Assembly (NCBI GenBank): GCA_019217005.1
Contig: JAHBNG010000001.1
Coordinates: forward strand, 186,001-250,000
Direction: 5' to 3'
DNA: 64,000 bases
Origin: Chloroflexi bacterium TSY
Lineage (GTDB): Bacteria; Chloroflexota; Anaerolineae; Caldilineales; Caldilineaceae
Position 1 is the first letter of the stretch. The number at the start of each line of letters is the position of its first letter. Of this stretch, positions 16,320 to 26,844 are shown one piece after another. The translations under genes were made by a program, and so were the position numbers. The notes beneath the pieces were generated by a model. The model saw only the letters and a list, made by a program, of their open reading frames with translations, ran no database searches and was not told the DNA's origin.

Positions 16320-17819
16320 CTTTACTTTACTGGTAAAGGCTTGAGTGACAAAGGGCAAACCGAAAGGGGCGGAAAAAAGAATCCACCCTGAAAAAACGGG
16401 ATAAAATGTAAAAATAGTGCTCGGCTAGTTTAAGCAGCGGCATTGAGGCGGCGATGAGCGAGAACGCCTTTAGGGAAATGGTGTGAAACCGAGGCCTTTT
16501 TCCGAAAGTCAGGGTCGAGTTGGTCGGGAGTTGGAAAAAGAGCACTCGAGAGAACGCGGCGCAGCCTGCCGGGAGTGGCTTGAGGCTCTCGATCCCAGTA
16601 GCCAGTCGGTATGGGAGGAAGAGAAGCGGCTAAATGGGAAAGAAGATTGCCAGCCAGCAGCCCCAGTTCAGGTAAGCGGAAGCAAGCCTCATCGGCATGA
16701 ACAAATTGACGATGTAAGCCAATCATCTGCTTGGAAGCCAAGGGGGGGATGTTCAACAGGCCAGCGCTCCAGAGAGAAAAGATAAATGGTTTCAGCTTGT
16801 AAAGCCATGACGGTCGCCAGAACCAAAGGTGTGTGATAAGCAGGATCCTGAAAGACGTAAATCGAATAGGTGCGGTTGGCTGTATCCACCTTGGTTGTCC
16901 TGGGGACGAGATTGTGCCATGCTTGATAGCGAATCAGGCGACCACTATAGACAAATTGACCAAACGAGTCTGGAGTTGTGGCCTCGAGTCGCTTTCCCCT
17001 ATAGCATCGAGAGAGCGGACGCACAATATCACCATATTCGGGTGGTCTGCCTTTTTCCTTACGTTCGGGTAACTCATTGCGGCGCGCTGTGCAGTTAATC
17101 GCTTCCCGAAGGACAAATCGGTCGACGTCGCTTTCTAGCATTTCTCTGATTGTAAACCCGGCATCGACCACCGCCACTTCGTCTGACTCCAGTGATTTCT
17201 TGGTCTCTTTCAGCAGCTTTTTCCGAAACTCACTTTCCTTTGTGCCTACCTCGCATCTCATGATTGCCTTGAGCAGTGGCACTCGTTTCCCGCCTATCTC
17301 CCCCGAGCTTATCATCACTCCAAAGATGAGCGCGGGCAATGCCCGACGAGCCGTTGAGTTATAGAGTCGGTTCACTTTCCCTTGCAGCTTCGGTCGCCAG
17401 AACCCTGTGATATCTATGCTTTTCACTCGGTATCCTTCTAACTTTTTTGCCTCCCATTCCCTTTCCACTCCACTTCTTCTTGCCACGATGAGAGCAGGCT
17501 ATCCCATGATCCATATCGAAAGCTCCACCAGCTTCGCCGGAGCTCCTCATCTTCAAACCCGCTTTCACTCAATCCACTATGGATTGCTCCTCGACTTTTC
17601 AGAAACGACCCATTCATCATCGCCCACATCAGACGCATTACATTTACGTTTGTTCCCACCGGCGTTACTTGCAATACATTCATCAGTACTGCTATAGTTA
17701 TTTCTGGTGCGGTTAGCATTCCTTCCTCCTTTTTGGGTTCTCTACCTTTAGGATGAAACGCTAACCGCTTTTTGTCACATTTCTCACCTCATCTCTTTTC
17801 TTTTACCAGAAAGTAAAGG
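16320..17819 (-). mobile_element. DDE-type insertion sequence (about 1.5 kb)
   Basis: Inverted ends CTTTACTTTACTGGTAAA (16320-16337) and TTTACCAGAAAGTAAAG (17802-17818, one base shorter) enclose one transposase pseudogene. No clean target duplication is seen beyond the ends. Confidence 0.6.
16430..17719 (-). pseudogene. DDE transposase with frameshifts
   Basis: Three overlapping frames form one transposase of about 430 aa. The N-terminal part is 17438-17719, the centre 16689-17486 (AVVDAGFTIREMLESDVDRF, likely with the second catalytic Asp) and the C-terminal part 16430-16756 (QMIGLHRQFVHADEACFRLP, AIPTGYWD-like PPIPTGYWDREP). RWPVEHPPL resembles the YREK-like region of IS4-type enzymes. I cannot assign the IS family with certainty. 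Two frame changes make it inactive as read. Confidence 0.6.
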
Positions 17820-17969
17820 TTTATAAGATTGGGTAAATTCAAACGAACTAACACCTTTCAAATACGTTTGATAGTTCTCGGCTGTCCATTTGGTGTAAAA
17901 CGTCTCTCCTGTCATAAGTCCGCTCCTTTCTCACCACTACTCCATTTTGGCCCTTCTCTTCGGTATGTT

Positions 17970-19091
17970 TTACAACCCCTCCGGCGGCTCGCGCAGCGGT
18001 TCGTAGTCTGCCGTCCAGCTTCTCCTACCCGCTAGCTTATTCGCAATCTTGAGCAAGAAGAAGGGCCAATTGGCCCCCCGCTCACGGAATTGGTTGCGAG
18101 TGCGAACCCAGTTCACCCGTTCCCGCCGCCGTTCCGTCAGGGCCTGCGCCGCCTGCGACCAGTCAATTTCTTCGAGAAGCCGGGCTAGGACGAGGGCGTC
18201 TTCAAGCGCCAGGGAGCCGCCCTGCGCCATGAAGGGGGGCATGGCGTGAGCTGCGTCTCCGATAAGTACGACACGGCCTTGGCCCCAGACCGGCAACGGT
18301 TGCAACTCCTCAATTCGCGACCAATGCGAGGTGTTGACGCTCCACCCAGCTAGGACTTGCGGCACTGGCGCAGCGAAGCCCTCGAAGGGTGTCAGATACT
18401 CAGTCTTGCTGGGCCAAGACGACCCTTGGGGCTTCCGATTGATGTAGCAATACAGCTCATCAGCACTGATGGGAAGCATCAAAATCTGACCGAACTGGCT
18501 CATGATCATTGTCCATGCTTGGATTTCGGCTGGTCGCGCTGTTACAAAGCGACAAGTCAGGGCGGTTACTTCTCGCAAATTGACCTTGCCCAGAACTGCG
18601 GCCCGGACAGCCGAGCGAATCCCGTCAGCGCCGACCACAAGATCGAAGCGTTCCTGGCTGCCATCGGATAACTCAACCTCGACCCCGTCGGGCCTATTGT
18701 CGATACGGGCGGCGGTCATGCCGAGCGTCAAATCAATATCTGTCGCTCCCTCAAGAAGGACCTCGTGTAGGACCCGTCGGTGCATGGCCAGGCAAGGTTG
18801 TTCTCTGCCCCAGACTGTCTCCAAGTCGAGGTCAAATAGGGACGCTCCCTGCGCCGTTACGATGTATCGCCTATCAATTGTGAAGCCACGGCTGCGAGCG
18901 GCGTCGGCTAGCCCGAGTTGTTGTAACGCGGCCACGCCATTAGCCGGCAAGTAGATGCCCGTTCCGGCCACGGGCCAGGTCGGTTGGATCTCGACCAACC
19001 GAGGCGACCAGCCACGCAGATGGAGAGCTCGAGCGAGTCCGAGTCCCGCGATACCCCCTCCAACGATGAGAATTTTTTTGTTGTTTGCCAT
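17970..19091 (-). CDS. FAD-dependent monooxygenase (PHBH/UbiH-type)
   Basis: This 373-aa protein has the three fingerprints of group A flavin monooxygenases. These are the N-terminal dinucleotide motif KILIVGGGIAGLGLARAL, the DG motif DLVVGADGIRSAVRAAV near residue 155, and the GD motif GRVVLIGDAAHAMPPFMAQG near 280. These enzymes hydroxylate aromatic or polyketide-like substrates with NAD(P)H and oxygen; the substrate here is not predictable. The start at 19091 follows GGAAAGGGGATTTGGT; a start at 19109 lacks spacing. The gene is intact and stands alone between an IS and the CPBP operon, so the context gives no pathway. Confidence 0.85.
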   Translation of the reverse strand: MANNKKILIVGGGIAGLGLARALHLRGWSPRLVEIQPTWPVAGTGIYLPANGVAALQQLGLADAARSRGFTIDRRYIVTAQGASLFDLDLETVWGREQPCLAMHRRVLHEVLLEGATDIDLTLGMTAARIDNRPDGVEVELSDGSQERFDLVVGADGIRSAVRAAVLGKVNLREVTALTCRFVTARPAEIQAWTMIMSQFGQILMLPISADELYCYINRKPQGSSWPSKTEYLTPFEGFAAPVPQVLAGWSVNTSHWSRIEELQPLPVWGQGRVVLIGDAAHAMPPFMAQGGSLALEDALVLARLLEEIDWSQAAQALTERRRERVNWVRTRNQFRERGANWPFFLLKIANKLAGRRSWTADYEPLREPPEGL

Positions 19092-19187
19092 ACCAAATCC
19101 CCTTTCCATTTACGAATGGCAAATCATTGAGTACAGTTAGAAGATTACAGGTGCTTTTCTGTTGGGCCATCTGTAGAAGATAACGAG

Positions 19188-19892
19188 TCAAAAGACAAGA
19201 CAAATACCAAACATGAGCCATCGCGTTTGCAAGGTGAAGTTGTGTATGATGAACGCATTTTGGGTCAAGATGCTAAATATCAGATGGGTACAGGCGGCTG
19301 CGACGACAGAACGAGTAGCTTCGACAACATAGCCGATGCCCAGCGTCCCAAAAAATATCAGCAGCAACTGACGTAATTGGGTCAGGATAAACGAACTCAG
19401 ATCCGGATAGCTAGCATAGTTCAAGAACCATAAATGCCAGGCGTACCAGAGAACTCCAATGATCAAATACTTATAGATAGGTTTAATATCAGCTAGTTCA
19501 TCAAACAGATATCCTCGCCAGCCATATTCTTCTAAGATGACCCAGAGAACGGCTTCAATGGCAATCAGAAGTCCCCAATAATTAGCATTCAAGCCTTCGG
19601 GGTTCGTTGCGCCGATGACAGCAAAAACAATGATCGGCGTTATTAATGCCAAGAAGCTGTACATTTTGGCATTGCCCCACAAAGTGATCGTGCGATCTTT
19701 CTGAGAGATCTGTCGCGCGATGAATACACCGATCGGTACGCCGACTGCGGCTAATAGACGCTTGAAAATGGTAAGACCGTACGGGAATTCTAGGCTGTTG
19801 TACCAATCAACCTCTAGGAACGTAAAGACATAGTAAAATGCTGTGGCAATCACCATGTAGATTGCGATTCCAGCCCAATTGATGCTTCTCAT
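19188..19892 (-). CDS. CPBP-family intramembrane metalloprotease
   Basis: This 234-aa polytopic protein has about eight membrane segments and the CPBP (Abi/Rce1-like) signatures: motif 1 VILEEYGWRGYLFDEL with paired Glu, motif 2 GVLWYAWHLWFLN with the metal-binding His, and motif 3 AACTHLIFSILTQN. Members cleave membrane or prenylated substrates, or act in bacteriocin immunity. The start at 19892 overlaps the stop of the upstream PQQ-propeller gene as ATGA, which argues for translational coupling and against the longer frame from 19916. It is the last gene of a three-gene operon. Confidence 0.8.
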   Translation of the reverse strand: MRSINWAGIAIYMVIATAFYYVFTFLEVDWYNSLEFPYGLTIFKRLLAAVGVPIGVFIARQISQKDRTITLWGNAKMYSFLALITPIIVFAVIGATNPEGLNANYWGLLIAIEAVLWVILEEYGWRGYLFDELADIKPIYKYLIIGVLWYAWHLWFLNYASYPDLSSFILTQLRQLLLIFFGTLGIGYVVEATRSVVAAACTHLIFSILTQNAFIIHNFTLQTRWLMFGICLVF

Positions 19893-20643
19893 GACTCCTC
19901 TCTGCCCAATCTCCACACCTCTACCCCGGTCATCAGATCCTGCCCATGCAGCGTTCCGTCAATGCCTCCGTAATAGACAACTCCATCCTGCACAAAGGGG
20001 ATCCCCACAGAGCGAGTGTTCGTCCAAAGTATCTCGCGCGATGACATCTTCAAGCCGTGAATAGCAAATCCGGCAGGTTCTCCACTCTCTGAGAGCATGA
20101 ATTCCACAGACAGGGCAATGCCATCCTCACCTGGGAGCGGACCATATAGCCACCCGTCCCCCTCATATTCCTATACCTGTTCGCCCGTATGTCGATCCAC
20201 ACCGTACAAATGTTTATCTTCCAGCGTGGCGTAGTAGAGTACATCGTCGTGGTGGACAAAGTAGCTGCGCGATCCAACGTGACGCATGTTGGCAGTCTGT
20301 GGTTTGAACCGCCAGCGTTGCTGACCAGTGGCGATATCGACAGCCATCAGATTGCCCGACCAATCGGTGAAGTAGACCGAATCTTCAATGATAATGGGCA
20401 CGACCGTGACATAGGGTGCTTGATTCGACAGCGTCTCGCCATTCGGATTATCGGATCGCCAAATGTGATGACCGTTTGCGTCGTTGACCGTCTTCCCAAT
20501 ATGGTCGTTGTCAGTCTGTGAACGCCATACTTCCTGCCCTGTTTCAATATCAATGGCATAAAGAAACCCATCCCAACTGCCGATATAGGCGATCCTGTCA
20601 ACAATAGGCAGTTCAAACGCCTGCGGTTCTTCATCAAGCCTAA
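19889..20643 (-). pseudogene. PQQ-like beta-propeller lipoprotein, C-terminal part
   Basis: Propeller repeats with the PQQ signature are clear: GFLYAIDIETGQEVWR, GNLMAVDIATGQQRWRF, KHLYGVDRHTGEQV and GTLHGQDLMTGVEVWRL. An in-frame TAG (20168-20170) follows TGEQV where the repeat expects Trp, so a TGG-to-TAG mutation probably stops translation; the same frame then runs to 19889. The N-terminal part is at 22257-22771, separated by an IS701-family insertion. Rejoining the two parts through one CTAA duplication reads LWRFRLDEEPQAFELP in frame. The function in relatives is envelope scaffold or quinoprotein-like. Confidence 0.8.
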
Positions 20644-22256
20644 TACTACTGTGCATCAAGTAAAGGCTCGATAATGTTCGATTTTTGCACAAGATAATGC
20701 GAGCGTTTAGCGGAAGCAAGACGACGTTGCTTGTAGCGAAGGCGCTCGATAGTCTCAGCGAGTGTCAAGACAGGTTTAGGCAGAACGGCATGGAGAAGTT
20801 CAACAACCTGTGGCAAAGTGAGAGCGGGGGGCATCATATTTGAGGAAAAACTGAGAACGAGCCAAGAAACCAAAGGCCAAAATGACTAAGGTCATATGAT
20901 GATGCCAACCGAGCCAACTGCGAGTTTCATATTCGTTGAGTCCGAGAAACTGCTTGGCTTGTTCAAAAATGGTTTCAATGGGCCAACGCAAAGCAGAAAC
21001 AGTGGCGAAGTCATCCAAGGAAGTCTCAAGGGGTGCATTGGAGAGAAAGTATTGCAGAGAGCAATCGGGATTGCGGCGGACGATGAGCCAGAGAGCAGAA
21101 CCGGGGAGCCCATTGCGGACAGAGACAATGCGGCGACAAGCAATGGAAGCAACGATGAAGCCCTTGGAGCCCTCTTTGAGAACATGCTGTTGCCACTCAT
21201 GCTCCTGGAAGGTGTCAGCGAGTTGAGCAACGGTGAGAGGCGTAGGTTCACCAGGCCGGACGCGGAGCTTGGAAGCTTTGCGCCCGCGTCCAGATGATGC
21301 GGGCAGATAGGTCTGGGGGGCTGGAGGTCCAGACACGAGTCTCTTTGGGCACTTCAGCAAAGTAGCTGTAAGCGGTTTGGCCATCAATGCAGTCAAGCAG
21401 ATGAGTATCTTTGCCAAAGGCTTCATCCATAGTGATCCAGCGGATGGGCAACGCACCCAGGGCGTGCGTCTGCTCAATCATGGACCAAGCCAATTCATTT
21501 TTTGTTTGGAAGGTCAGGTCAGTGGGAAGACCGGTTTTGTACCGCTTCTCTGCATACTCATCACTAAACCATTCTTGGGGGATATACAACCGACAGTTCA
21601 GTAAGGTATAGCCATGAGAGCTATTATATCCCAGGAAGACTCCGGCTTGACAGTTGGCGATCTTGCCCAGTTCGCCACACCGCTGCCGCTTGACGCCCAC
21701 TGACTCTTCTCCTTGCTTGGGAATGTCGCTCCCATCCAGGAGTAAGACGCCATTTGCGTCTCCCAACAACTCCCTGTCTGTCGAGTATGTTCCGCCAGCA
21801 TCGCTTCACCGCTCCAGCGGCTCTGACCCACAAAGCTTTGCAGGGGGCGTACACCCGATTCTCCTACTGTCGCCAGCGCGATGTTCTCGGCCGATTTGCG
21901 TTTGATTTCGGGGTCTAACAAGCCTCGCATGTAGTGGTACGCATGCTCTCTCTGAGCCACATGGCTGAAGTATGGACTATATATGGCATGATACTCCTGG
22001 AGTTGGTCGGCCAGTGCCGCCAGTTGCTCTTCTGTCAGTTCCAGCAGCGGCGGGCTTTCCAGTTGGCTGTAGTCATATTGATTGACTGCTTGAGCAAGTT
22101 TCATCTTGATTTCCTTTCATCGAAGACTGCTTCATTTTATTGGCTCTTCAGTCTATCTCATTTTTCCTTTGCATTCTGTTTGCGTTTTGTTAGCAATATG
22201 CCCAGAAATATAACGAATTTCCTTTGTGTTTCACAATATATTGCTGCACAGTAGTA
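20644..22256 (-). mobile_element. IS701-family insertion sequence
   Basis: The element is 1613 bp with inverted ends TACTACTGTGCA (20644-20655) and TGCACAGTAGTA (22245-22256). It has a 4-bp target duplication CTAA (20640-20643 and 22257-22260; TTAG on the minus strand), which fits the YTAR target preference of IS701. It disrupts the PQQ-propeller gene. Confidence 0.85.
20646..22104 (-). pseudogene. IS701-family (DDE_5) transposase, frameshifted
   Basis: Frames 21598-22104, 21248-21769, 20800-21477 and 20646-20873 make up one transposase of about 460 aa. Recognisable parts include LLLDGSDIPKQGEESVGVKR (first catalytic Asp), IRWITMDEAFGKD (second Asp) and VSALRWPIETIFEQAKQFLG with LNEYETRSWLGWHHHMTLVI (catalytic Glu region). 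This order is typical of the IS701 DDE_5 enzymes. The stop TAG is formed within the inverted end. At least three frame changes are present. Confidence 0.8.
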
Positions 22257-22771
22257 CTAAAGCGCCACAGCTCTTCGCCCGTCTGTGCGTCTACTGCATA
22301 GAGATTAAAGTCTTCGCTACTGAAGTAGGCCACACCGTCCAAGATCGTGGGCGTGCCGTTGATGAATTTGTCGCGAATGGGCCAATCCACTTGCCCCGCC
22401 TCGAAGTGCCATAGTAACTCACCGCTCTCGGCATCTAGCGCGTGTAAGATCCCGTCCTGACCGCCGGTATATACGATGCCATCAACGACCGTGGGGCGAT
22501 TCATGTTGGCTGCCGTCGTTTGAAAACGCCACTTTTCTCTCCCTGTTTCTGCCTCCATTGCGTAAAAAGTGCCCGCTTCGGTGCCGAAATAGGCAACGCC
22601 ATCTGCAAAAAACGGTATCCCAATTCTGGATTCGATCACGACAGGTACTTTGACAGATACGTTTTCCTGATTTGGAGTTTGTTCAGATGCCAGCGGCACG
22701 CATCCAACAAGTAGGATAAGGGTGAACAGTGTGAAGCTTAATGCTGCTAAGGATTTGGTGATACATTTCAT
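22257..22771 (-). pseudogene. PQQ-like beta-propeller lipoprotein, N-terminal part
   Basis: The sequence begins MKCITKSLAALSFTLFTLIL and then LVGC, a lipoprotein signal peptide with a lipobox. Propeller blades follow (GTFYAMEAETGREKWRFQTT, GILHALDAESGELLWHF, FNLYAVDAQTGEELWRF). It is cut by the IS701-family element after the third blade; the remainder lies at 19889-20643. The ATG overlaps the stop of the upstream membrane protein (ATGA). Confidence 0.8.
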
Positions 22772-23262
22772 GATACATCTGCTCCTTTCTTTCCTTCGGT
22801 AAAGCCGATGGCGCTAGCCACAAATATTAAACCGATGGCGACCAAGATCAGGGGCCAACCCATCGCAAGCAACCGTTCAATACTAGCATTCATCGATCCA
22901 ATCGTGGCGACAATGAAAAAGAGTCCAGGTATCAGCGGCCACCAATGCGTTTTGCGCTGGTACACTAGAGCAATCACATAAATGGACACAAATCCCAAAC
23001 CAAGTCCGAATCCGCTGAAATCATCGAATCCCAAAATAGTACTTTCGCCAACCATACCCAACCCAAGCCCCATCAGGAGTCCCCCTGGAATTAGTAAGCC
23101 GTAGACGCGGGTATACAGGTAACTAGCAATGAATGCACCACCGATGAGGAAGAAGATGATGGCCTCCCCAAAACCTTCTAGAAATTGTAAAGCGAGAAAT
23201 CCAATACCCACGGCGGTGAGAATCACGCCAGCTGTGAACTTTCCTTCTTTTCGACTTTCCAT
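22768..23262 (-). CDS. Four- to five-helix small membrane protein
   Basis: From the ATG at 23262 (after AAGGAGAGACAGC) the protein has 164 residues. Hydrophobic helices include AGVILTAVGIGFLALQFL, AIIFFLIGGAFIASYLY, a glycine-rich LLIPGGLLMGLGLGMVGES and WPLILVAIGLIFVASAIGF. This pattern resembles small LiaI/DUF5668-type membrane proteins, but I cannot assign a family. It is the first gene of the operon and overlaps the PQQ-propeller gene by ATGA. The frame extends to 23292 without a better start. Confidence 0.65.
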   Translation of the reverse strand: MESRKEGKFTAGVILTAVGIGFLALQFLEGFGEAIIFFLIGGAFIASYLYTRVYGLLIPGGLLMGLGLGMVGESTILGFDDFSGFGLGLGFVSIYVIALVYQRKTHWWPLIPGLFFIVATIGSMNASIERLLAMGWPLILVAIGLIFVASAIGFTEGKKGADVS

Positions 23263-23408
23263 GCTGTCTCTCCTTGAAAATAAACGTTGCACAAATTGAA
23301 ACTTTGGACACTACTACAGTTTGGCGTAGATACTTACGTCGATAAATCGTTACACTTACTCGATTCGAGACGTAATTCTATCTTGGTAATGATTTGCGCC
23401 GAGATCTA

Positions 23409-23600
23409 CTATGCTTCATGAGATGGCACCATCCCCCGGCGCCGGAATTGATCTCTTACACCCACAATTAGCAGCTCCAACAAGATACTTCCCCCAAGTC
23501 CGATAACCGCTGTCCAAGTCATGGCATCTGGCGCAATGAGCGATTGTCCTCGTAATGCTAATAAGCAGTTCACGTTGTCTATGGTGCTACGTGCTGAGTT
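23409..23600 (-). pseudogene. Possible C-terminal fragment of a membrane protein
   Basis: An open frame ends at 23409 with LRGQSLIAPDAMTWTAVIGL and a helix GGSILLELLIVGV followed by basic residues. One hydrophobic helix with a positive tail suggests the end of a membrane protein, but no start and no family are recognisable. Confidence 0.25.
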
Positions 23601-23750
23601 TGCTCACATAACTATGTTACTTGGATGGAGAACAAAAAGCGTCACCCTTAAGAGTGAAAGGAGGGTGAAATCTGTTGGCTCATCTATGAGAGGTGTGCGA
23701 ACCAACGATTTCGCTAGAGGTAAATTATTGCGTTCGCACACTTTCGTCTG

Positions 23751-24049
23751 ATGAGCGAATCTGTTTTATCTGTATCAGATGGACAAGAAGCTCTGGATGC
23801 CGTTGCCACACAGCCACCTGTTCTTATTCTGCTGGATCTGATGATGCCAGATGTGAATGGTTTTGAAGTGATTTTCCGTTTGCGCGATAACCCAGCCACC
23901 CAACACATTCCGGTCAAGAGATCGCCCTTGAACTGTTTGTGAGTATCAACACCGTCAAGACCCATGTAAAGAACATATTCGGTAAGCTCAACGTTCGCAG
24001 CCGTACCCAGGCCGTTGTCCACGCCCGCGAGTTAAATCTGATCGACTGA
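23751..24049 (+). pseudogene. NarL/LuxR response regulator remnant
   Basis: The first part is a receiver fragment with the phosphoacceptor region VLILLDLMMPDVNGFEVI. After HIPV the frame breaks and the continuation in another frame is a LuxR HTH end: [20 protein letters not shown] and a stop at 24047-24049. The receiver's last part, the linker and the first HTH helices are deleted. It sits just upstream of a histidine kinase and may once have been its partner. Confidence 0.6.
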
Positions 24050-24208
24050 TTTATACTCCGCAGCAGCACATTATAACATTCTTTCTCGACTAAAAAGTGT
24101 TATTTTATGGCGCTGCTCAGTATAGTTGATGCTTCCCTATTTTCCGCGTTGAGTATCGAATCACCCCAAAGAGTGAAGACATCTCTAGCGACACCTGTTA
24201 TGATGGAT

Positions 24209-24293
24209 GAAGGAATGAGTCGTATATAACTTGCGTGTTTCAGTCGGGTATAGCCCCATCAAGAGTCCAAGTTATTTAATGCCCGTTCCTAAA
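24209..24293. repeat. MITE family 4, copy 1 (about 85 bp)
   Basis: Imperfect inverted ends GGAATGAGTCGTATATAACTTG and CCAAGTTATTTAATGCCCGT run into TTCCTAAA. The right end matches that of 28567-28653. Confidence 0.4.
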
Positions 24294-24312
24294 TTTATGT
24301 TTTGGGGTACAG

Positions 24313-26683
24313 ATGAACGCACAAGTCGAATCCAACCACCTAAATCAAAATCTCGATCCCCTGTCCCATCGTCGTTTAAATGGCATTGGACTCATTGGCG
24401 CGCGCCTGCTCTGGGCAGTGGTTTTCATCGCGCACGTGGGGGCCTTTCTCTATCTTCTCCCTGCCTACTATGATCGCAAACTACAGCTTGCAGAATCCAT
24501 TGTCACCCGCGCAACCGCACCGCTCTATGCCGGTGCCTTTGTTGCTCGTGATGTGTTGACCATGGTTGTATTCGTCCTGTTTGCCATCATCATTTTCTGG
24601 CGACGACCGGACACCACAATGACGATATTCACGTCGATTCTCCTCATTCAAATGGGCGCTGGTACAGGTTTTGTCTTTGGTAACGTTCCAGCAGATCTGC
24701 CTTTCGGGCAATTATTGGGGGGGCTAGCCCAAGATGCAATTGGCGTTACAGTGGGCGCTTTTTTATTTGTCTTCCCCAATGGGCGCTTTCGGCCAAGGTG
24801 GACAAAATTTCTCGTCATTGGTATGGCGGCCCTTACCCTATTATGGACAACGTTTCCGCGGTCATCGCCCCTCCACACGACAAATATCATCGATGCGCCT
24901 GGTTGGGACTTTGTCCAAACACTCTATATCTTGACGAGCCTGGGCGTGATGATTTATCGCTATCGCAATACCAGAGTTGCCATAGAGCGACAGCAATCAA
25001 AATGGTTAATCTATACGCTTACAGTCCTGGTCTTTAGCCAACTGCTTTGGGTCGTTTTCTCAAGTCTGCAAATAACCGACACGCCAGATCTTTTCTTTGA
25101 CCTGGGCATCGCAACGATATTTTTCTTTCTTCCCAGTCTGGGCATTCCGATAAGTATTGCCTTTGCTATCTTGCAGTATCGGCTGTGGGACATAGATGTC
25201 CTGGTGAATCGCAGCTTGGTTTATGTAACCTTAACTGGCTTCTTGGGTATTCTCTTCTTTGCCTCTGTCTACTTGTTGCAAATCGGCTTTCGTACGCTCA
25301 GCGGCCAATCCTCGGAGGTAGCCATCGTCCTGACGACCCTACTCATCGCTGTCCTCGCACGGCCCATGCATGGACGTGTGCAAGACCTTATTGATCGTGC
25401 GTTTTATCGTTCAAAGATCGATGCACAGAAAGCCGTTCTGGATTTCACACGCGAAGTCCGGATGATTGTAGACCGAGATGAGCTGCTAAAGCGCTTGGTG
25501 GAAAAGCTGACGAGCCTGCTTCAAGTTGCTTCAGTTGCCATCTTTTTGCAGGATGTCAATGAATCGGATACTGAACACATAGATGACCAAAAAGATCGGG
25601 TGTTTGATCTCAAAGAGGGAGATATCGCGTGGCATAAAAGCGATGGGCCACATCCCGCAGAAGAGACAAGTCGAGGCCCTCTGAACGAGTACAGAAAAGA
25701 CCAGTCCGCAGATCGCGAACTTGAGTTAAGCGTGGCAGAAATCCATAAATTGCAAAATGGATCATCAATACGGCAGAACCATCTCCTTTTACCACTAATC
25801 GCGCAGCGGGCAGAGGCCAACGAGTTGATAGGCGTCATGGCACTGGGACCCCGCTTAAGTGGGCAAGGGTATTCCAGCGAAGAACGCTCATTGTTGGAAG
25901 GTCTCGCCCTGCAAGCGGGGACAAGCGGGGACGGCCATCTACGTGGCGCAGCTAGCCGAAATTCAGCGTCAGAAATTGGAAGAAGCAAACCGCCTCAAGA
26001 GCGAGTTTCTGGCGACCATGTCCCACGAACTGCGTACGCCACTGCATGCCATTGTCGGATACGCTGACGTACAGATCCAGGGGATTTTAGGTGAGCCGCT
26101 GCCGAAACAACGGGAGAATCTCAACCGCATTCTGGTCAACGCAACCCATCTGACCGCGCTGATCGACGATGTACTAGACATCGTCAAGCTTGATGCTGGT
26201 CGCCTTGACATTGTCCTTGAACCTTTCACCATACGCGATTGGCTCAGGGAGCTTGTTCAGCAAGCCGCTGGTCTGGCCGAACAGAAGGGACTCACTTTTG
26301 AAGTCGTGTTGGACGAACAACTGCCTGATATGATATCGGGCGATCCCCGACATCTGATGCAAATTGCCATCAACCTCGTTGCAAACGCAATTAAGTTTAC
26401 CCACAAAGGCAGTGTTCGTGTCGATGTGAAGGTGCGCAACCAAGACAATTGGGCATTGATCGTGCGTGATGCTGGCATCGGCATCCCTACAGAAGCGCTC
26501 GACCATATCTTCGAGCGCTTCTGGCAGGTGGACAGCAGCTCCAAACGGGAATATGGCGGTACAGGTTTAGGATTGGCGATTGTACGTGAACTTGCCACGC
26601 TGATGGATGGAGAGATACAGGTCGATAGCCAAGTTGGTGAAGGGAGCACCTTTACGGTCATACTACCGCTGAGAAAACTATAA
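24313..26683 (+). pseudogene. Membrane-bound GAF histidine kinase, 10-bp duplication frameshift
   Basis: About 790 codons. The N-terminal half has about nine membrane helices, then a GAF-like region (residues 395-530) and, after a frame change, a complete kinase: H-box SHELRTPLHAIVGYA, N-box LMQIAINLVANAIKFTHKG, G1 VRDAGIGIP, G2 GGTGLGLAIV and a C-terminal VGEGSTFTVILPL. The break is at 25912-25931, where CAAGCGGGGA occurs twice in tandem. Removing one unit joins LALQAG directly to TAIYVAQLAEIQRQ. The kinase would be membrane-anchored and could phosphorylate a LuxR-type regulator; only a remnant of one lies upstream. The duplication may be an assembly error, a mutation or a reversible slippage site. 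Confidence 0.75.
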
Positions 26684-26844
26684 TAGTCGGTAAAATTTTC
26701 ATGGTAAATACATGATACACCATCAGTCACTCTTCTCATTGGCAAAAAAGATAGTCGCCATTATCTCAACTCCTGATGATAGACATGAAATATACTGGAG
26801 ATGAAAGCTTGTCGTACGTTTTCGTCCTTTTGCTACGAAAAGTC

